From the NCBI GenBank assembly GCA_937868205.1, contig CALMMC010000128.1, positions 1-23,603 on the forward strand: DNA of 23,603 nt. Reading direction: 5' to 3'. Below the pieces are notes generated by a model that was not told the DNA's origin, did no database searches, and saw only the letters and a list, made by a program, of their open reading frames with translations. Both the position numbers and the translations under genes were made by a program. The DNA is from JAAZPG01 sp012797375. Lineage in GTDB: Bacteria > Acidobacteriota > Aminicenantia > Aminicenantales > UBA4085. Below, piece after piece: positions 12,334 to 19,972 of this stretch. The stretch's first letter is position 1. Every line of letters starts with the position of its first letter.

Positions 12334-14835
12334 TCAAGTTTTCAGTCGAAGCATCAAATAAAGCCCCAAGAGCCCGAACATCAAGGCCGGCCCCCAGGCG
12401 GCTAAAAAGACGGGCAGGATTCCCACGCCCCCCAGACTCTTGAAGATGCCGATGGTCGTCCAGAAAACGAGGGCGATCCCCAGGCTGACGCCGATCCCGA
12501 CAAGGGCGCCGCGCTTGCCCATGGCGAAGGCGAACGGGATGCCGAGCAGGGTCATGATGACGGCGACGAAGGGAAACGAGATCTTCGAAGCCCGGTCCAC
12601 CTTCAGACGAGTGGTGTTGAAGCCCGTCTGCTCCACTTCCTCGATATAACGGCCGAGCTCCGCGAATTTCATCGCCGACGGATCCTTGGAGACGCTTAAA
12701 AAGAGGGCCCGGCCCTCGGGGACGTCGATGGCCTCGGCGCCGAAAAAGACCGGGTCGGGCGGACGGGAGCCGCCGGCACCGGGAAATTCCCGGAGCCAGC
12801 CGTTCTCCAGGACCAGGGTCTTGTCGATCAGGCGAGCCCCGGCCGCGAACATCCGCCTTTTCAGGGTCCAGCGGGCGTGGTCGATCTCGAAAATCCAGAC
12901 CTTTCGGAAGGTCATGTCGGCCGGATTCACGTAATCGTATTTGAAAAAACGGTCCCGGGCCCGGTTGGCCTTCCAGGCGAAACCCTGCGTTTCGGCCGAC
13001 GGCGGAGAGACATCGTTGATTTCGTTCCAGACTTTGGCCGCTTTCTGGCTTTCCCCCGGCAGGACGTTTTCCTGGATGAAGAACGACAGGCCGCCGATGG
13101 CCGCCGCCAGGACGAAAGCCGGGATAAACATCCGGAAGACGCTCACGCCGCAGGCCTTCATCGCCGTGATCTCGTTGAACTTGTGGAAAAGGCCAAGGGT
13201 GAGAAGGGTGGCCATCAGGGTGGTCATCGGCAGGCCCAGCTGGAAGAATTCCGGGAGGCGGTGGGAAATGTAATTCACCAGCATCAGGACCGGCTTCTCG
13301 TGGGAATAGACATTGTCCAAACGGTCGAAAAACGTCACGATGCAGAAGATCGAGACGACACTGACAAGGATCAGGCCGCCGATCCAGAGATACCGGCGGA
13401 AGAAATAGCGGTCCAGGATGTTCGGGAAAGGAAGGCGGAGGAGCAGCCCCCGGATCAGCCCGCGGAGGCGGGAGGACTCCTTCTCCTCGCGCGCAGCCGC
13501 CGGAGCGGGGGCGCCGGCCATAAGGGCCGGCAGCGGGCGCTGAACCCATTTGATGAGAAGCGGCCGCTCGCGGGCTGAGCGAATAAAAAGGATCAGGCTG
13601 GCCGCGCCGAAGACGATGTTTCCTCCCCATACCCCCAGCCATGGTTCTACGCGGCCGTCGAGGGCCAAGCGTTCTCCGAACGTGAGGAAGACGTAATATG
13701 CCAGAATGATCACAAGGCTGATCGTGAAGCCGCTCGTCCGGCCGCCTTTCCTCGTCGAGAGTCCCAGGGGCAGGCCGAGAAAGACGAAAATCAAGCAGAC
13801 GAACGGGAGGGCGAAGCGTTTGTGGCTTTCCACCCGCAGGGACCGGATGTTGGAATTCTTGTGCCGGACGGCGATCTCGTTCTTGAGAACGAGGGCATTT
13901 TTCGGCGGGAGGCCGCGGGCGGACAGGGAAGCCTTTTCCTTCAGGAGGGCGTCCAGCTCCGCCCGGGCGGCGGCAAGGCCGGCCCGCAGCTCGAGGATAT
14001 TCTGCTCCCGGGCCCGCTTCTCGGAGCTGAAGGCGTTGGCCAGCCCCGAAAAGTCGATTTCCTGCTCCATGTGGGCCGAATCGACCCGCTCATAGTACTC
14101 CGGCTTGTCGCCGAGGCTCGAGTGCTGGACGGCGCCGAACAGTTCGACGGTCGCCCGTTTGGAGTCCGGATAATAATTCAGCCGGCCGCGGTCCGCCAGG
14201 ACGACCCGGGATTCCAGCGGGCCGGCGTTGAAGGAAATGAACGCTTTTCTCCAGTCCCCTCCGCGTTCGATGTCATCCAGGTAGAGGGCTAGCCCGGGGA
14301 TGGTGGCGTTGAATTCCCGGGGATTGACCCGGATCTGGGCCTTGTCGAGGGCGGCCTTGACGGTCGTCTGCAGCCAGAGGTAATTGAACTTCGGGGTCAC
14401 ATAGAGGGTCAGGACGGATGTGGCCGCCCAGCCGCACAGGGCGAACAAAAACAGCGGCCGGGTCATCCGGGCATGGCTGACGCCCAGGACTTTCAGGGCC
14501 GTGGATTCCGAATCCGAGGACATCCGGCCGAGCCCGGCCAAAAAGCCCATGATGACGGCCATCGGAATGGTGAAGGCCAGGATGGCCGGAACGAGATACA
14601 GGAGGAGCTTGGTCGAATCGCCGAAAGAGACTCCCTGGGAGATGAACAGCTCGGGATACTGGAGAATCTGGTTGGCCATCAGGACGAAGCTGTAGACGAG
14701 GAGTCCGAGGGCGAAGGGAGACAGGATTTCCCGGAGGAAATAACGATCGATGATTTTCAGGCGGAATGCCCCCCCTCGTCCGGTCTTGGACCGCTTCCGG
14801 CCGGGGGACGCCTGATTTTCCACGGGCCTTATCAT
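12334..14835 (-). CDS. LptF-LptG fusion: single-chain lipopolysaccharide export permease
   Basis: An 833-residue protein made of two complete YjgP/YjgQ permeases. Copy one (about 25-425) begins LKIIDRYFLREILSPFALGL, has TM segments near 40-58, 78-101 and 128-147, a periplasmic part with a charged helical stretch at 272-303, and TM4-6 starting at HKRFALPFVCLIFVFLGLP. After an Ala/Pro-rich linker (434-468), copy two (about 471-833) restarts with ILDRYFFRRYLWIGG and ends with KISFPFVAVIMTLLGIPFAF plus terminal helices. Normal LptF and LptG are separate proteins of about 350-400 residues that form a heterodimer with LptB; lptB lies at 22593-23339. A frameshift join is unlikely since the linker is continuous and both halves are intact. 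The ATG at 14835 overlaps a TATGAT box and lacks an SD, so a GTG at 14823 is a real alternative start. Confidence 0.93.
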   Translation of the reverse strand: MIRPVENQASPGRKRSKTGRGGAFRLKIIDRYFLREILSPFALGLLVYSFVLMANQILQYPELFISQGVSFGDSTKLLLYLVPAILAFTIPMAVIMGFLAGLGRMSSDSESTALKVLGVSHARMTRPLFLFALCGWAATSVLTLYVTPKFNYLWLQTTVKAALDKAQIRVNPREFNATIPGLALYLDDIERGGDWRKAFISFNAGPLESRVVLADRGRLNYYPDSKRATVELFGAVQHSSLGDKPEYYERVDSAHMEQEIDFSGLANAFSSEKRAREQNILELRAGLAAARAELDALLKEKASLSARGLPPKNALVLKNEIAVRHKNSNIRSLRVESHKRFALPFVCLIFVFLGLPLGLSTRKGGRTSGFTISLVIILAYYVFLTFGERLALDGRVEPWLGVWGGNIVFGAASLILFIRSARERPLLIKWVQRPLPALMAGAPAPAAAREEKESSRLRGLIRGLLLRLPFPNILDRYFFRRYLWIGGLILVSVVSIFCIVTFFDRLDNVYSHEKPVLMLVNYISHRLPEFFQLGLPMTTLMATLLTLGLFHKFNEITAMKACGVSVFRMFIPAFVLAAAIGGLSFFIQENVLPGESQKAAKVWNEINDVSPPSAETQGFAWKANRARDRFFKYDYVNPADMTFRKVWIFEIDHARWTLKRRMFAAGARLIDKTLVLENGWLREFPGAGGSRPPDPVFFGAEAIDVPEGRALFLSVSKDPSAMKFAELGRYIEEVEQTGFNTTRLKVDRASKISFPFVAVIMTLLGIPFAFAMGKRGALVGIGVSLGIALVFWTTIGIFKSLGGVGILPVFLAAWGPALMFGLLGLYLMLRLKT

Positions 14836-14836
14836 A
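14831..14836 (-). promoter_or_regulatory. Possible -10 box of lptFG
   Basis: TATGAT on the minus strand, downstream of the groE terminator. If used, transcription would start near the GTG at 14823 (7 nt beyond the box), making the ATG at 14835 untranscribed. No good -35 is visible (TTTACG at 19-nt spacing is the best). Confidence 0.3.
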
Positions 14837-14858
14837 GCAGAAAGAGCGGGCGGGGCGT

Positions 14859-14892
14859 AAAAAAAAGGGGAGCGGCCGTTCGGCCGCTCCCC
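14859..14892 (-). terminator. Rho-independent terminator of groESL
   Basis: On the minus strand a perfect 11-bp stem GGGGAGCGGCC / GGCCGCTCCCC (14882-14892 / 14867-14877) with loop GAAC, followed by eight T (14859-14866). It lies 49 nt after the groEL stop and separates groEL from lptFG. Confidence 0.95.
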
Positions 14893-14941
14893 GGGTCGTT
14901 TTCCGGGAAAGGGGCGGAGGCCCCGCTCCCCTGAAAAAGCC

Positions 14942-16561
14942 TTAGTACATGTCGCCGCCGGGAGGAGTCGGATACGCGGGTTTCTTGTCCTCTTCCGGCA
15001 TCTCGGTGATCAGGCCGGCGGTCGTCAGCATCAGGCCGGCGATCGAGGCCGCGTTCTGCAGGGCGATCCGGACGACCTTCGTCGGATCGAGGATGCCCGC
15101 CTTGATCATATCCTCGTACTTCTCGGACAGGGCGTTGAAGCCGAAGTCGGGCTTGGCCTCGCGGACCTTCTCGACGACGACCGAGCCCTCGAGCCCGGCG
15201 TTGTTCGCGATCTGGCGGAGGGGCTCCTCGATGGCCCGCTTGATGATGTCTGTGCCGATCTTGAGATCGCCTTCCAGCTTGAGATTGTCGAGGGCCTTCT
15301 GGGACCGGAGCAGGGCCACGCCGCCGCCGGGAACGATGCCTTCCTCGACGGCCGCCTTGGTGGCGTGCATGGCGTCCTCGACCCGGGACTTCTTCTCCTT
15401 GAGCTCGGTCTCGGTGGCCGCGCCGACCTTGATCAGGGCGACGCCGCCGACCATCTTGGCCAGCCGCTCCTGGAGCTTCTCCCGGTCGTAATCGGAGGTG
15501 GTGTCGTCGATCTGGGTGCGGATCTGCTTGATCCGGGCCTGGATGTCGGCCGCCTTGCCCTTGCCCTCGACGATCGTGGTGTTATCCTTGTCGATGACGA
15601 CCTTCTTCGCTTCGCCGAGCCAGGCGATGTCGACCTTTTCGAGCTTGACGCCGATGTCCTCGGTGATGACCCGGCCGCCCGTCAGAATGGCGATGTCCTC
15701 GAGCATGGCTTTGCGGCGGTCGCCGAAGCCGGGGGCCTTGACGGCGGCGCACATGAAGGTGCCCTTGAGCTTGTTGACGACGAGGGTGGCCAGGGCTTCG
15801 CCCTCGACTTCCTCGGCGATGACAACGAGCGGTTTGCCGACGCGGGCGACGCTTTCGAGCAGCGGCAGGAGCTCGCGGAGGTTGGAGATTTTCTTCTCGT
15901 GAAGAAGAATCAAGGCGTTCTCGAGGACGCACTCCATCCGGTCGGGATCGGTGATGAAGTAGGGGGACAGGTAGCCGCGGTCGAACTGCATCCCCTCGAC
16001 GATGTCCAGGGCCGTTTCCATGCTCTTGGCTTCCTCGACGGTGATGACGCCGTCCTTGCCGACCTTGTCCATCGCCTCGGCGATGATCTTGCCGATGGAT
16101 TCGTCGTTGTTGGCGGAAATGGCTCCGACCTGGGCGATCATATCGCCGGAGACCTCGCGGCTGATCTTCTTCAGCTCGGCGACGACGGCTTCGACGGCCC
16201 GGTCGATGCCCTTCTTGATCAGGGTCGGGTTGGCCCCGGCCGTGACGTAACGGAGGCCCTCGCCGTAGATGGACTGGGCCAAGACGGTGGCGGTCGTGGT
16301 GCCGTCGCCGGCCACATCCGACGTCTTGGACGCCACTTCCTTCACCAGCTGGGCGCCCATGTTCTCATAAGCGTCCTTGATCTCGACTTCCTTGGCCACG
16401 GTCACGCCGTCCTTGGTGCTTGTGGGGGAGCCGAACTTCTTGTCGATGACGACGTTCTTGCCCCGGGGGCCGAGGGTCGCCTTGACCAGGTTGCTCAGGG
16501 TGTTGACGCCCTTGAGCATCGAATGCCGGGCTTCGTCGCCCATTAAAATTTGTTTGGCCAT
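14942..16561 (-). CDS. groEL: Chaperonin GroEL (60 kDa, Hsp60)
   Basis: 539 residues, close to the usual 540-548. It forms the double-ring ATP-driven folding chamber with GroES. GPRGKNVVID (31-40), DGVTVAKE (51-58) and GDGTTTATVLAQ (85-96) form the nucleotide site; GIVPGGGVALL and the apical-domain segments are intact. The C-terminal tail reads PTPPGGDMY, without the GGM repeats of many GroELs. AAGGAG lies just before the ATG at 16561. It is second in an operon, 27 nt after groES, and ends at a strong terminator. The operon has a CIRCE-type operator, so heat-shock control by HrcA is expected; hrcA is not in this window. Confidence 0.98.
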   Translation of the reverse strand: MAKQILMGDEARHSMLKGVNTLSNLVKATLGPRGKNVVIDKKFGSPTSTKDGVTVAKEVEIKDAYENMGAQLVKEVASKTSDVAGDGTTTATVLAQSIYGEGLRYVTAGANPTLIKKGIDRAVEAVVAELKKISREVSGDMIAQVGAISANNDESIGKIIAEAMDKVGKDGVITVEEAKSMETALDIVEGMQFDRGYLSPYFITDPDRMECVLENALILLHEKKISNLRELLPLLESVARVGKPLVVIAEEVEGEALATLVVNKLKGTFMCAAVKAPGFGDRRKAMLEDIAILTGGRVITEDIGVKLEKVDIAWLGEAKKVVIDKDNTTIVEGKGKAADIQARIKQIRTQIDDTTSDYDREKLQERLAKMVGGVALIKVGAATETELKEKKSRVEDAMHATKAAVEEGIVPGGGVALLRSQKALDNLKLEGDLKIGTDIIKRAIEEPLRQIANNAGLEGSVVVEKVREAKPDFGFNALSEKYEDMIKAGILDPTKVVRIALQNAASIAGLMLTTAGLITEMPEEDKKPAYPTPPGGDMY

Positions 16562-16588
16562 GTGTGTTCTCCTTGGATTTGCGCCGAA

Positions 16589-16876
16589 TCAGGCGAGGAC
16601 CGCCAGGATCTCTTCTTCGCGCAGGATGATGTGCTCTTCGCCGTCGATCGTCACTTCGGTTCCGGCATACTTGCCGATGAGAACCTTGTCGCCGGCCTTC
16701 ACCGTGAGGGGAATCACTTTGCCTTCATCGGTCGTCCGCCCCTTGCCGACGGCGATGACTTCCGCCTCTTGGGGCTTTTCCTTGGCCGAATCCGGGATAA
16801 TGATGCCGCCTCTCTTGACTTCCTTTTCCTCGATCCGCTTCAGAAGAACGCGGTCGTACAACGGGGAAATCTTCAT
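16589..16876 (-). CDS. groES: Co-chaperonin GroES (10 kDa)
   Basis: 95 residues; caps the GroEL ring. MKISPLYDRVLLKRIE at the start, GGIIIPDSAKEKPQ (mobile loop, about 23-36), VIAVGKGR and the terminal EEEILAVL are all typical. The frame is open one codon further to a TTG at 16879, but the ATG at 16876 is preceded by AAGGAGG at good spacing and gives the standard N-terminus. Transcribed from a promoter overlapping a CIRCE-type inverted repeat 26-52 nt upstream. Confidence 0.98.
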   Translation of the reverse strand: MKISPLYDRVLLKRIEEKEVKRGGIIIPDSAKEKPQEAEVIAVGKGRTTDEGKVIPLTVKAGDKVLIGKYAGTEVTIDGEEHIILREEEILAVLA

Positions 16877-16901
16877 CAAAAACCTCCTTGAAAAGTGTAA
16901 A

Positions 16902-16928
16902 TTAGCAATCTCAAAATGAGACTGCTAA
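16902..16928 (-). promoter_or_regulatory. CIRCE-type operator (HrcA binding site)
   Basis: TTAGCAATC-N9-GACTGCTAA against the consensus TTAGCACTC-N9-GAGTGCTAA: each 9-nt arm differs at one position. The symmetry extends outward to GTAAATTAGCA / TGCTAATTTAC (16897-16933). It overlaps the -10 box and expected transcript start of groES, the usual place for HrcA repression. Confidence 0.9.
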
Positions 16929-16955
16929 TTTACAACTCGGAATGGCCGTTGTCAA
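16927..16955 (-). promoter_or_regulatory. groESL promoter
   Basis: On the minus strand TTGACA (16950-16955), 17-nt spacer, TAAATT (16927-16932). The -10 box overlaps the first arm of the CIRCE repeat, so repressor binding would block it. Confidence 0.8.
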
Positions 16956-16972
16956 GAGGAAAAATGAAAAAA

Positions 16973-16999
16973 TTAGCAGACTTGAGCGTTGGCTGCTAA
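16973..16999. repeat. Second CIRCE-geometry inverted repeat, or terminator hairpin
   Basis: TTAGCAGAC-N9-GGCTGCTAA: 27 bp, the same 9-9-9 layout as CIRCE, with perfect TTAGCAG/CTGCTAA arms. It is centred 71 bp from the CIRCE repeat and overlaps the stop codon of the Fis-like gene. On the minus strand it is followed by six T, so it could also fold as that gene's terminator. Confidence 0.6.
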
Positions 17000-17229
17000 A
17001 TTTTCTTGATTTTCAAGGTTTTTGCTTTATTGTGGAGCGTATTCCGGTGGAGGCCCAACGATTTGGCCATCAACGTCTTGTTCCCCCTGTATTTCCGAAG
17101 GGCCGTTTCGAGATAGATTTTCTGAAATTCCTTCAGGGCGTCGCGGTACCGGACTTCCTTCTCGACCATATCCTTAATCAGGATCTCCATCTTCTGATGG
17201 ATCGTCATCTCGTCAAATTTCTTGTCCAT
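16996..17229 (-). CDS. Small Fis-type helix-turn-helix protein
   Basis: 77 residues. Residues about 36-74 (FQKIYLETALRKYRGNKTLMAKSLGLHRNTLHNKAKTL, in pieces) match the Fis/NtrC-type C-terminal HTH, in which N-K-x-x-x-A-x-x-L-G-x-x-R-x-T-L is the signature. The N-terminal 35 residues are charged and helical. There is no receiver or AAA+ domain, so it is not a full NtrC-type activator; it could be a nucleoid or local regulator. It starts inside the end of cvpA (17-nt overlap) and ends at the second CIRCE-like repeat. The start ATG at 17229 is preceded by an AG-rich stretch (GAGAAGAGCC). Targets unknown. Confidence 0.8.
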   Translation of the reverse strand: MDKKFDEMTIHQKMEILIKDMVEKEVRYRDALKEFQKIYLETALRKYRGNKTLMAKSLGLHRNTLHNKAKTLKIKKI

Positions 17230-17746
17230 GGCTCTTCTCGGTTTTAAAAATCGTCTGGTATGCGCTCCGAGCCGCGTTTTTGAGCTCCGCGGGAATCAGG
17301 GCGGCGGCTGCTTTCGTCAGCCCATAGCAATACGGCGCCAGCCTCGACTCGGACACCGCCGTCCGGTCGACCGGAAACACGAGGAGGGCAAAGACCAGGA
17401 CCCCTCCGATCAAAATCCCTTCCAGGCAGCCGAATACGCCGCCCATCAGGTGATCAAGAACCCGGAGCGTCCCCTTCATCAGCTTCGAGACGAGGAACGT
17501 AACGAGCGCCCCGGCCAGGACGACAAGCACGAAAATGAGGAGAAATCCTAAAAATCGAGCGGCCAAGGGGCCGCGGACGAGCCCGCCCAGCAGGTCGGCC
17601 GCCTTCTGGTAGTGGTAGGCCGCCAAGATGAATCCGCCGACGACCGCGGCCAGGCCGATGAGCTCCCGGAGCAGCCCCTTGATCAAGCCGATGACGACGG
17701 CCGCGATGATGATGACCGCAAGGACGATATCCAACCATCCGATCAT
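17213..17746 (-). CDS. CvpA-family membrane protein
   Basis: 177 residues. It starts MIGWLDIVLAVIIIAAVVIGLIKG, the CvpA family opening (W-x-D-I-x-x), followed by helices at about 28-47, 66-88 and 101-122, with D98/G102-103 (DHLMGGVFG) in the conserved loop. CvpA was named for colicin V production in E. coli, but members are general envelope proteins of uncertain role. It overlaps the PHP gene upstream by 4 nt (ATGA) and the Fis-like gene downstream by 17 nt, so the set is translation-coupled. In E. coli cvpA adjoins purF; here it sits in the same unit as purC, another purine-gene association. Confidence 0.88.
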   Translation of the reverse strand: MIGWLDIVLAVIIIAAVVIGLIKGLLRELIGLAAVVGGFILAAYHYQKAADLLGGLVRGPLAARFLGFLLIFVLVVLAGALVTFLVSKLMKGTLRVLDHLMGGVFGCLEGILIGGVLVFALLVFPVDRTAVSESRLAPYCYGLTKAAAALIPAELKNAARSAYQTIFKTEKSHGQEI

Positions 17747-18633
17747 CTCGACGGTCTCCTTTCCCGGAGCGCCTCGACCATCTCGTATCCCCCCTCCCGG
17801 ATGGAGCCGAACGAGACATGCGGTTTCACCCGGCCGTGAAAATCCGACCCGGCCGTCGGGACCAAGTCGAACGCTTTTGCTTCTTCGAGATAAAACCGGA
17901 CTTGGCCGGCGTCGTGATAGGACGTGTAGACCTCGAGGCCGGCCAGGCCGGCGTCCTTCAGCACGACCAGGTCCTCATGCGTCGTTCTCTGGAAATAGGC
18001 CCCCGGGTGGGACAAAACGGCGACCGCTCCGATCCGGGCGGCTTCGTCCACGACCTCGAGAAGCGGGATGTGCCGCTTCGGAACGTAAGCCGGCGCGCCG
18101 TCGAGGAAAAAATCCCGGTAAAAAAACGACGGAGGCAGCGGCCGTCCGCCCTCATCATAATATCTGCGCAGCCGGGAGTCGCGGCGCGATTCCGGCTTAT
18201 CGAGGAGAATGCGGGCGATGGTCACGCCGAGGGGAGCCACGTCCGGGGACGCCGCCGTCACTTCCTCCCAGGAGATCCCGATCCCCAGCGACCGGAGGTT
18301 GGCGATCCTCCGGCGGGCTTCCTCCCAGCGCAGTTCGGCGACTCGCTTCACGATCGCGGCGACGCGGGGGCTGTCCCAGGCAAGGAACGGGAGCTGGCAG
18401 TGAAACTCCCGGTCGTCGTACATCGCCGTGACTTCCATGTTCGGGATGATTTCCACGCCTTCCCGGCGCCCCGCCTCGAGGGCGTCGGGATAAGCGGCGA
18501 CGTTGTCGTGATCGGCGATGGCGATCGCGACGAATCCGGTGTCGGCGGCCATCCGGGCCAGCGCGTCCGGCGAAAAATCACCGTCGCTCGACCGGTCCGA
18601 GTGGATGTGAAGGTCGACAAAACCGGATTTCAC
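17743..18633 (-). CDS. PHP-domain phosphoesterase
   Basis: 296 residues. Metal-site motifs of the PHP family are intact: DLHIHSDRSSDG (7-18; H9, H11), ADHDN (40-44), NMEVTA with E67, SHPG (208-211; H209), EVYTSYH (234-240) and GSDFHG (262-267; D264, H266). Size and layout match the YciV/RNase AM-type group, which hydrolyses 3',5'-nucleoside bisphosphates or trims RNA 5' ends; I infer that substrate class only. Start ATG at 18633 overlaps the purC stop by 4 nt, and its stop overlaps the cvpA start by 4 nt. The second PHP protein of the window (the EndoQ-like one) is a different subfamily with a zinc finger. Confidence 0.88.
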   Translation of the reverse strand: MKSGFVDLHIHSDRSSDGDFSPDALARMAADTGFVAIAIADHDNVAAYPDALEAGRREGVEIIPNMEVTAMYDDREFHCQLPFLAWDSPRVAAIVKRVAELRWEEARRRIANLRSLGIGISWEEVTAASPDVAPLGVTIARILLDKPESRRDSRLRRYYDEGGRPLPPSFFYRDFFLDGAPAYVPKRHIPLLEVVDEAARIGAVAVLSHPGAYFQRTTHEDLVVLKDAGLAGLEVYTSYHDAGQVRFYLEEAKAFDLVPTAGSDFHGRVKPHVSFGSIREGGYEMVEALRERRPSR

Positions 18634-19520
18634 AGGTCGGTCTTCTCCGAAAGAAGGCGGTAGATCTCCAGGTATTTTTGGGACGTCTTAGCGATGATAT
18701 CGGCCGGGAGAACCGGCGGATCGGACGTCTTGTCCCAACCGGTCGTCTCCAGGTAATCGCGAACGAACTGCTTGTCCAGCGACGGCTGGCCCCGGCCCGG
18801 CTCGTAGGAGGTCAGCGGCCAAAACCGCGAGGAATCCGGAGTGAAGATCTCGTCGATGAGCACGAGATCGTCGCCGTCCAAGCCGAACTCGAATTTCGTG
18901 TCGGCGATGATGATGCCCTTGGAAAGAGCGCGGAGCGTCGCCTTGTTGTAGAGTTCCAGGCTGACCTTGCGGATCTTCTTGGCCAGGACGGACCCGGTGA
19001 TTTTCTCCATTTCCTTGAAGGAAATGTTTTCGTCGTGGCCGACCTCGGCCTTGGTCGAGGGGGTGAACAGCGGCTCCGGAAGCTGATCCGATTCCCGCAG
19101 ACCGTCGGAAAGCTTGATTCCGCAGACCTTGCCCGACGCCCGGTATTCCTTCCAGCCCGATCCGGCCAGGTAGCCCCGGACGACGCATTCGACTGGGAGA
19201 ACCTTCGTCTTGCGGACGAGCATCGCCCGCTTGTCGAGAAGATCCGCGTATTCGGCAAGGGCGGGGGGAAAGGCGGCGACGTCGGCCGCGATCATGTGAT
19301 TGGGACAGACGAGCGACGTATATTCGAACCAGAAGCGGGAAAGCTGGGTCAGAACCCGGCCCTTGTCCGGAATCAACGACGGCAGAACGAAGTCGAAGGC
19401 CGAAATCCGGTCGGTGGCGACGATCAGGAGCTTGTCATCGAGTTCATAGACGTCGCGGACCTTGCCTTTTTTATAAAGACGAAGTTCCGGGAGAATGACA
19501 TCGGCAAAGGGTTGGTTCAT
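18630..19520 (-). CDS. purC: Phosphoribosylaminoimidazole-succinocarboxamide (SAICAR) synthase
   Basis: It joins CAIR and aspartate with ATP to make SAICAR in purine synthesis. 296 residues, the longer form (as in yeast) rather than the roughly 240 of E. coli. KGKVRDVYE (18-26) and ATDRISAFD (35-43) open the family fold; VECVVRGYLAGSGWKEY, the GHDENIS segment and DTKFEFG bind the nucleotide and substrate. First gene of an overlapping purC-PHP-cvpA-Fis-like unit. A sigma-70-type promoter lies 42 nt upstream. The start ATG at 19520 is preceded by AGGAAAAAG, a modest ribosome site. Confidence 0.97.
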   Translation of the reverse strand: MNQPFADVILPELRLYKKGKVRDVYELDDKLLIVATDRISAFDFVLPSLIPDKGRVLTQLSRFWFEYTSLVCPNHMIAADVAAFPPALAEYADLLDKRAMLVRKTKVLPVECVVRGYLAGSGWKEYRASGKVCGIKLSDGLRESDQLPEPLFTPSTKAEVGHDENISFKEMEKITGSVLAKKIRKVSLELYNKATLRALSKGIIIADTKFEFGLDGDDLVLIDEIFTPDSSRFWPLTSYEPGRGQPSLDKQFVRDYLETTGWDKTSDPPVLPADIIAKTSQKYLEIYRLLSEKTDL

Positions 19521-19561
19521 GGTGCTTTTTCCTGATCGTTACCGATCTCGATGCAGCGGCC

Positions 19562-19590
19562 ATCATACCTAAAAGAAAGAAGCGATTCAA
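19562..19590 (-). promoter_or_regulatory. Promoter of the purC operon
   Basis: On the minus strand TTGAAT (19585-19590), 17-nt spacer, TATGAT (19562-19567). Predicted leader about 36 nt. No PurR-like operator or purine riboswitch fold is evident in it. Confidence 0.65.
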
Positions 19591-19972
19591 CTGCACGGGG
19601 GGAGTGATAATAACGATCAATTTGATCGAGACGCTTTCACGTCCTCGGGCCCGTCGGTTTCGATTCCCGCGTTCCGGATCCGGCGGATCCTAACGAAAAA
19701 TCGCGGCGTCGGCGGGAACCCCGAGGTTCTCTCAACAACCGTCCGCCTCTTCGGAGCGAATCGCGCCCTCCTCCGTCGACCGCCTCAGCCGTCCCGGCCT
19801 CCCTCGCCGCCGGCGATTTTCATTTCCTGGATATGACCCCCTTTTTTCTTCCCGCTTCGGAAGAGGCGGCGGACAAAAGGCGATCCGCGGCATGATCAAA
19901 CGAGTTGTCTTAATGGTTTGACGATTTCCGAAGAGGACCGTCGCCGGGAAAACGGCGGAGGATCTTTTGTGA
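19591..19972. other. Intergenic stretch without a recognisable gene
   Basis: These roughly 380 bases lie between the purC promoter and the end of the YfiH-like gene (both minus strand). Small hairpins occur (TCGCC/GGCGA near 19804-19816, followed by TTTT on the plus strand, where no upstream gene exists). Open frames here are continuations of shadows of the laccase-domain gene. I see no RNA gene. Confidence 0.5.

Noticed and set aside
15365..16546. 393-codon plus-strand open frame across groEL
   Set aside because: Antisense to an unambiguous groEL; rich in Asp/Gly/Leu repeats that mirror groEL codons.
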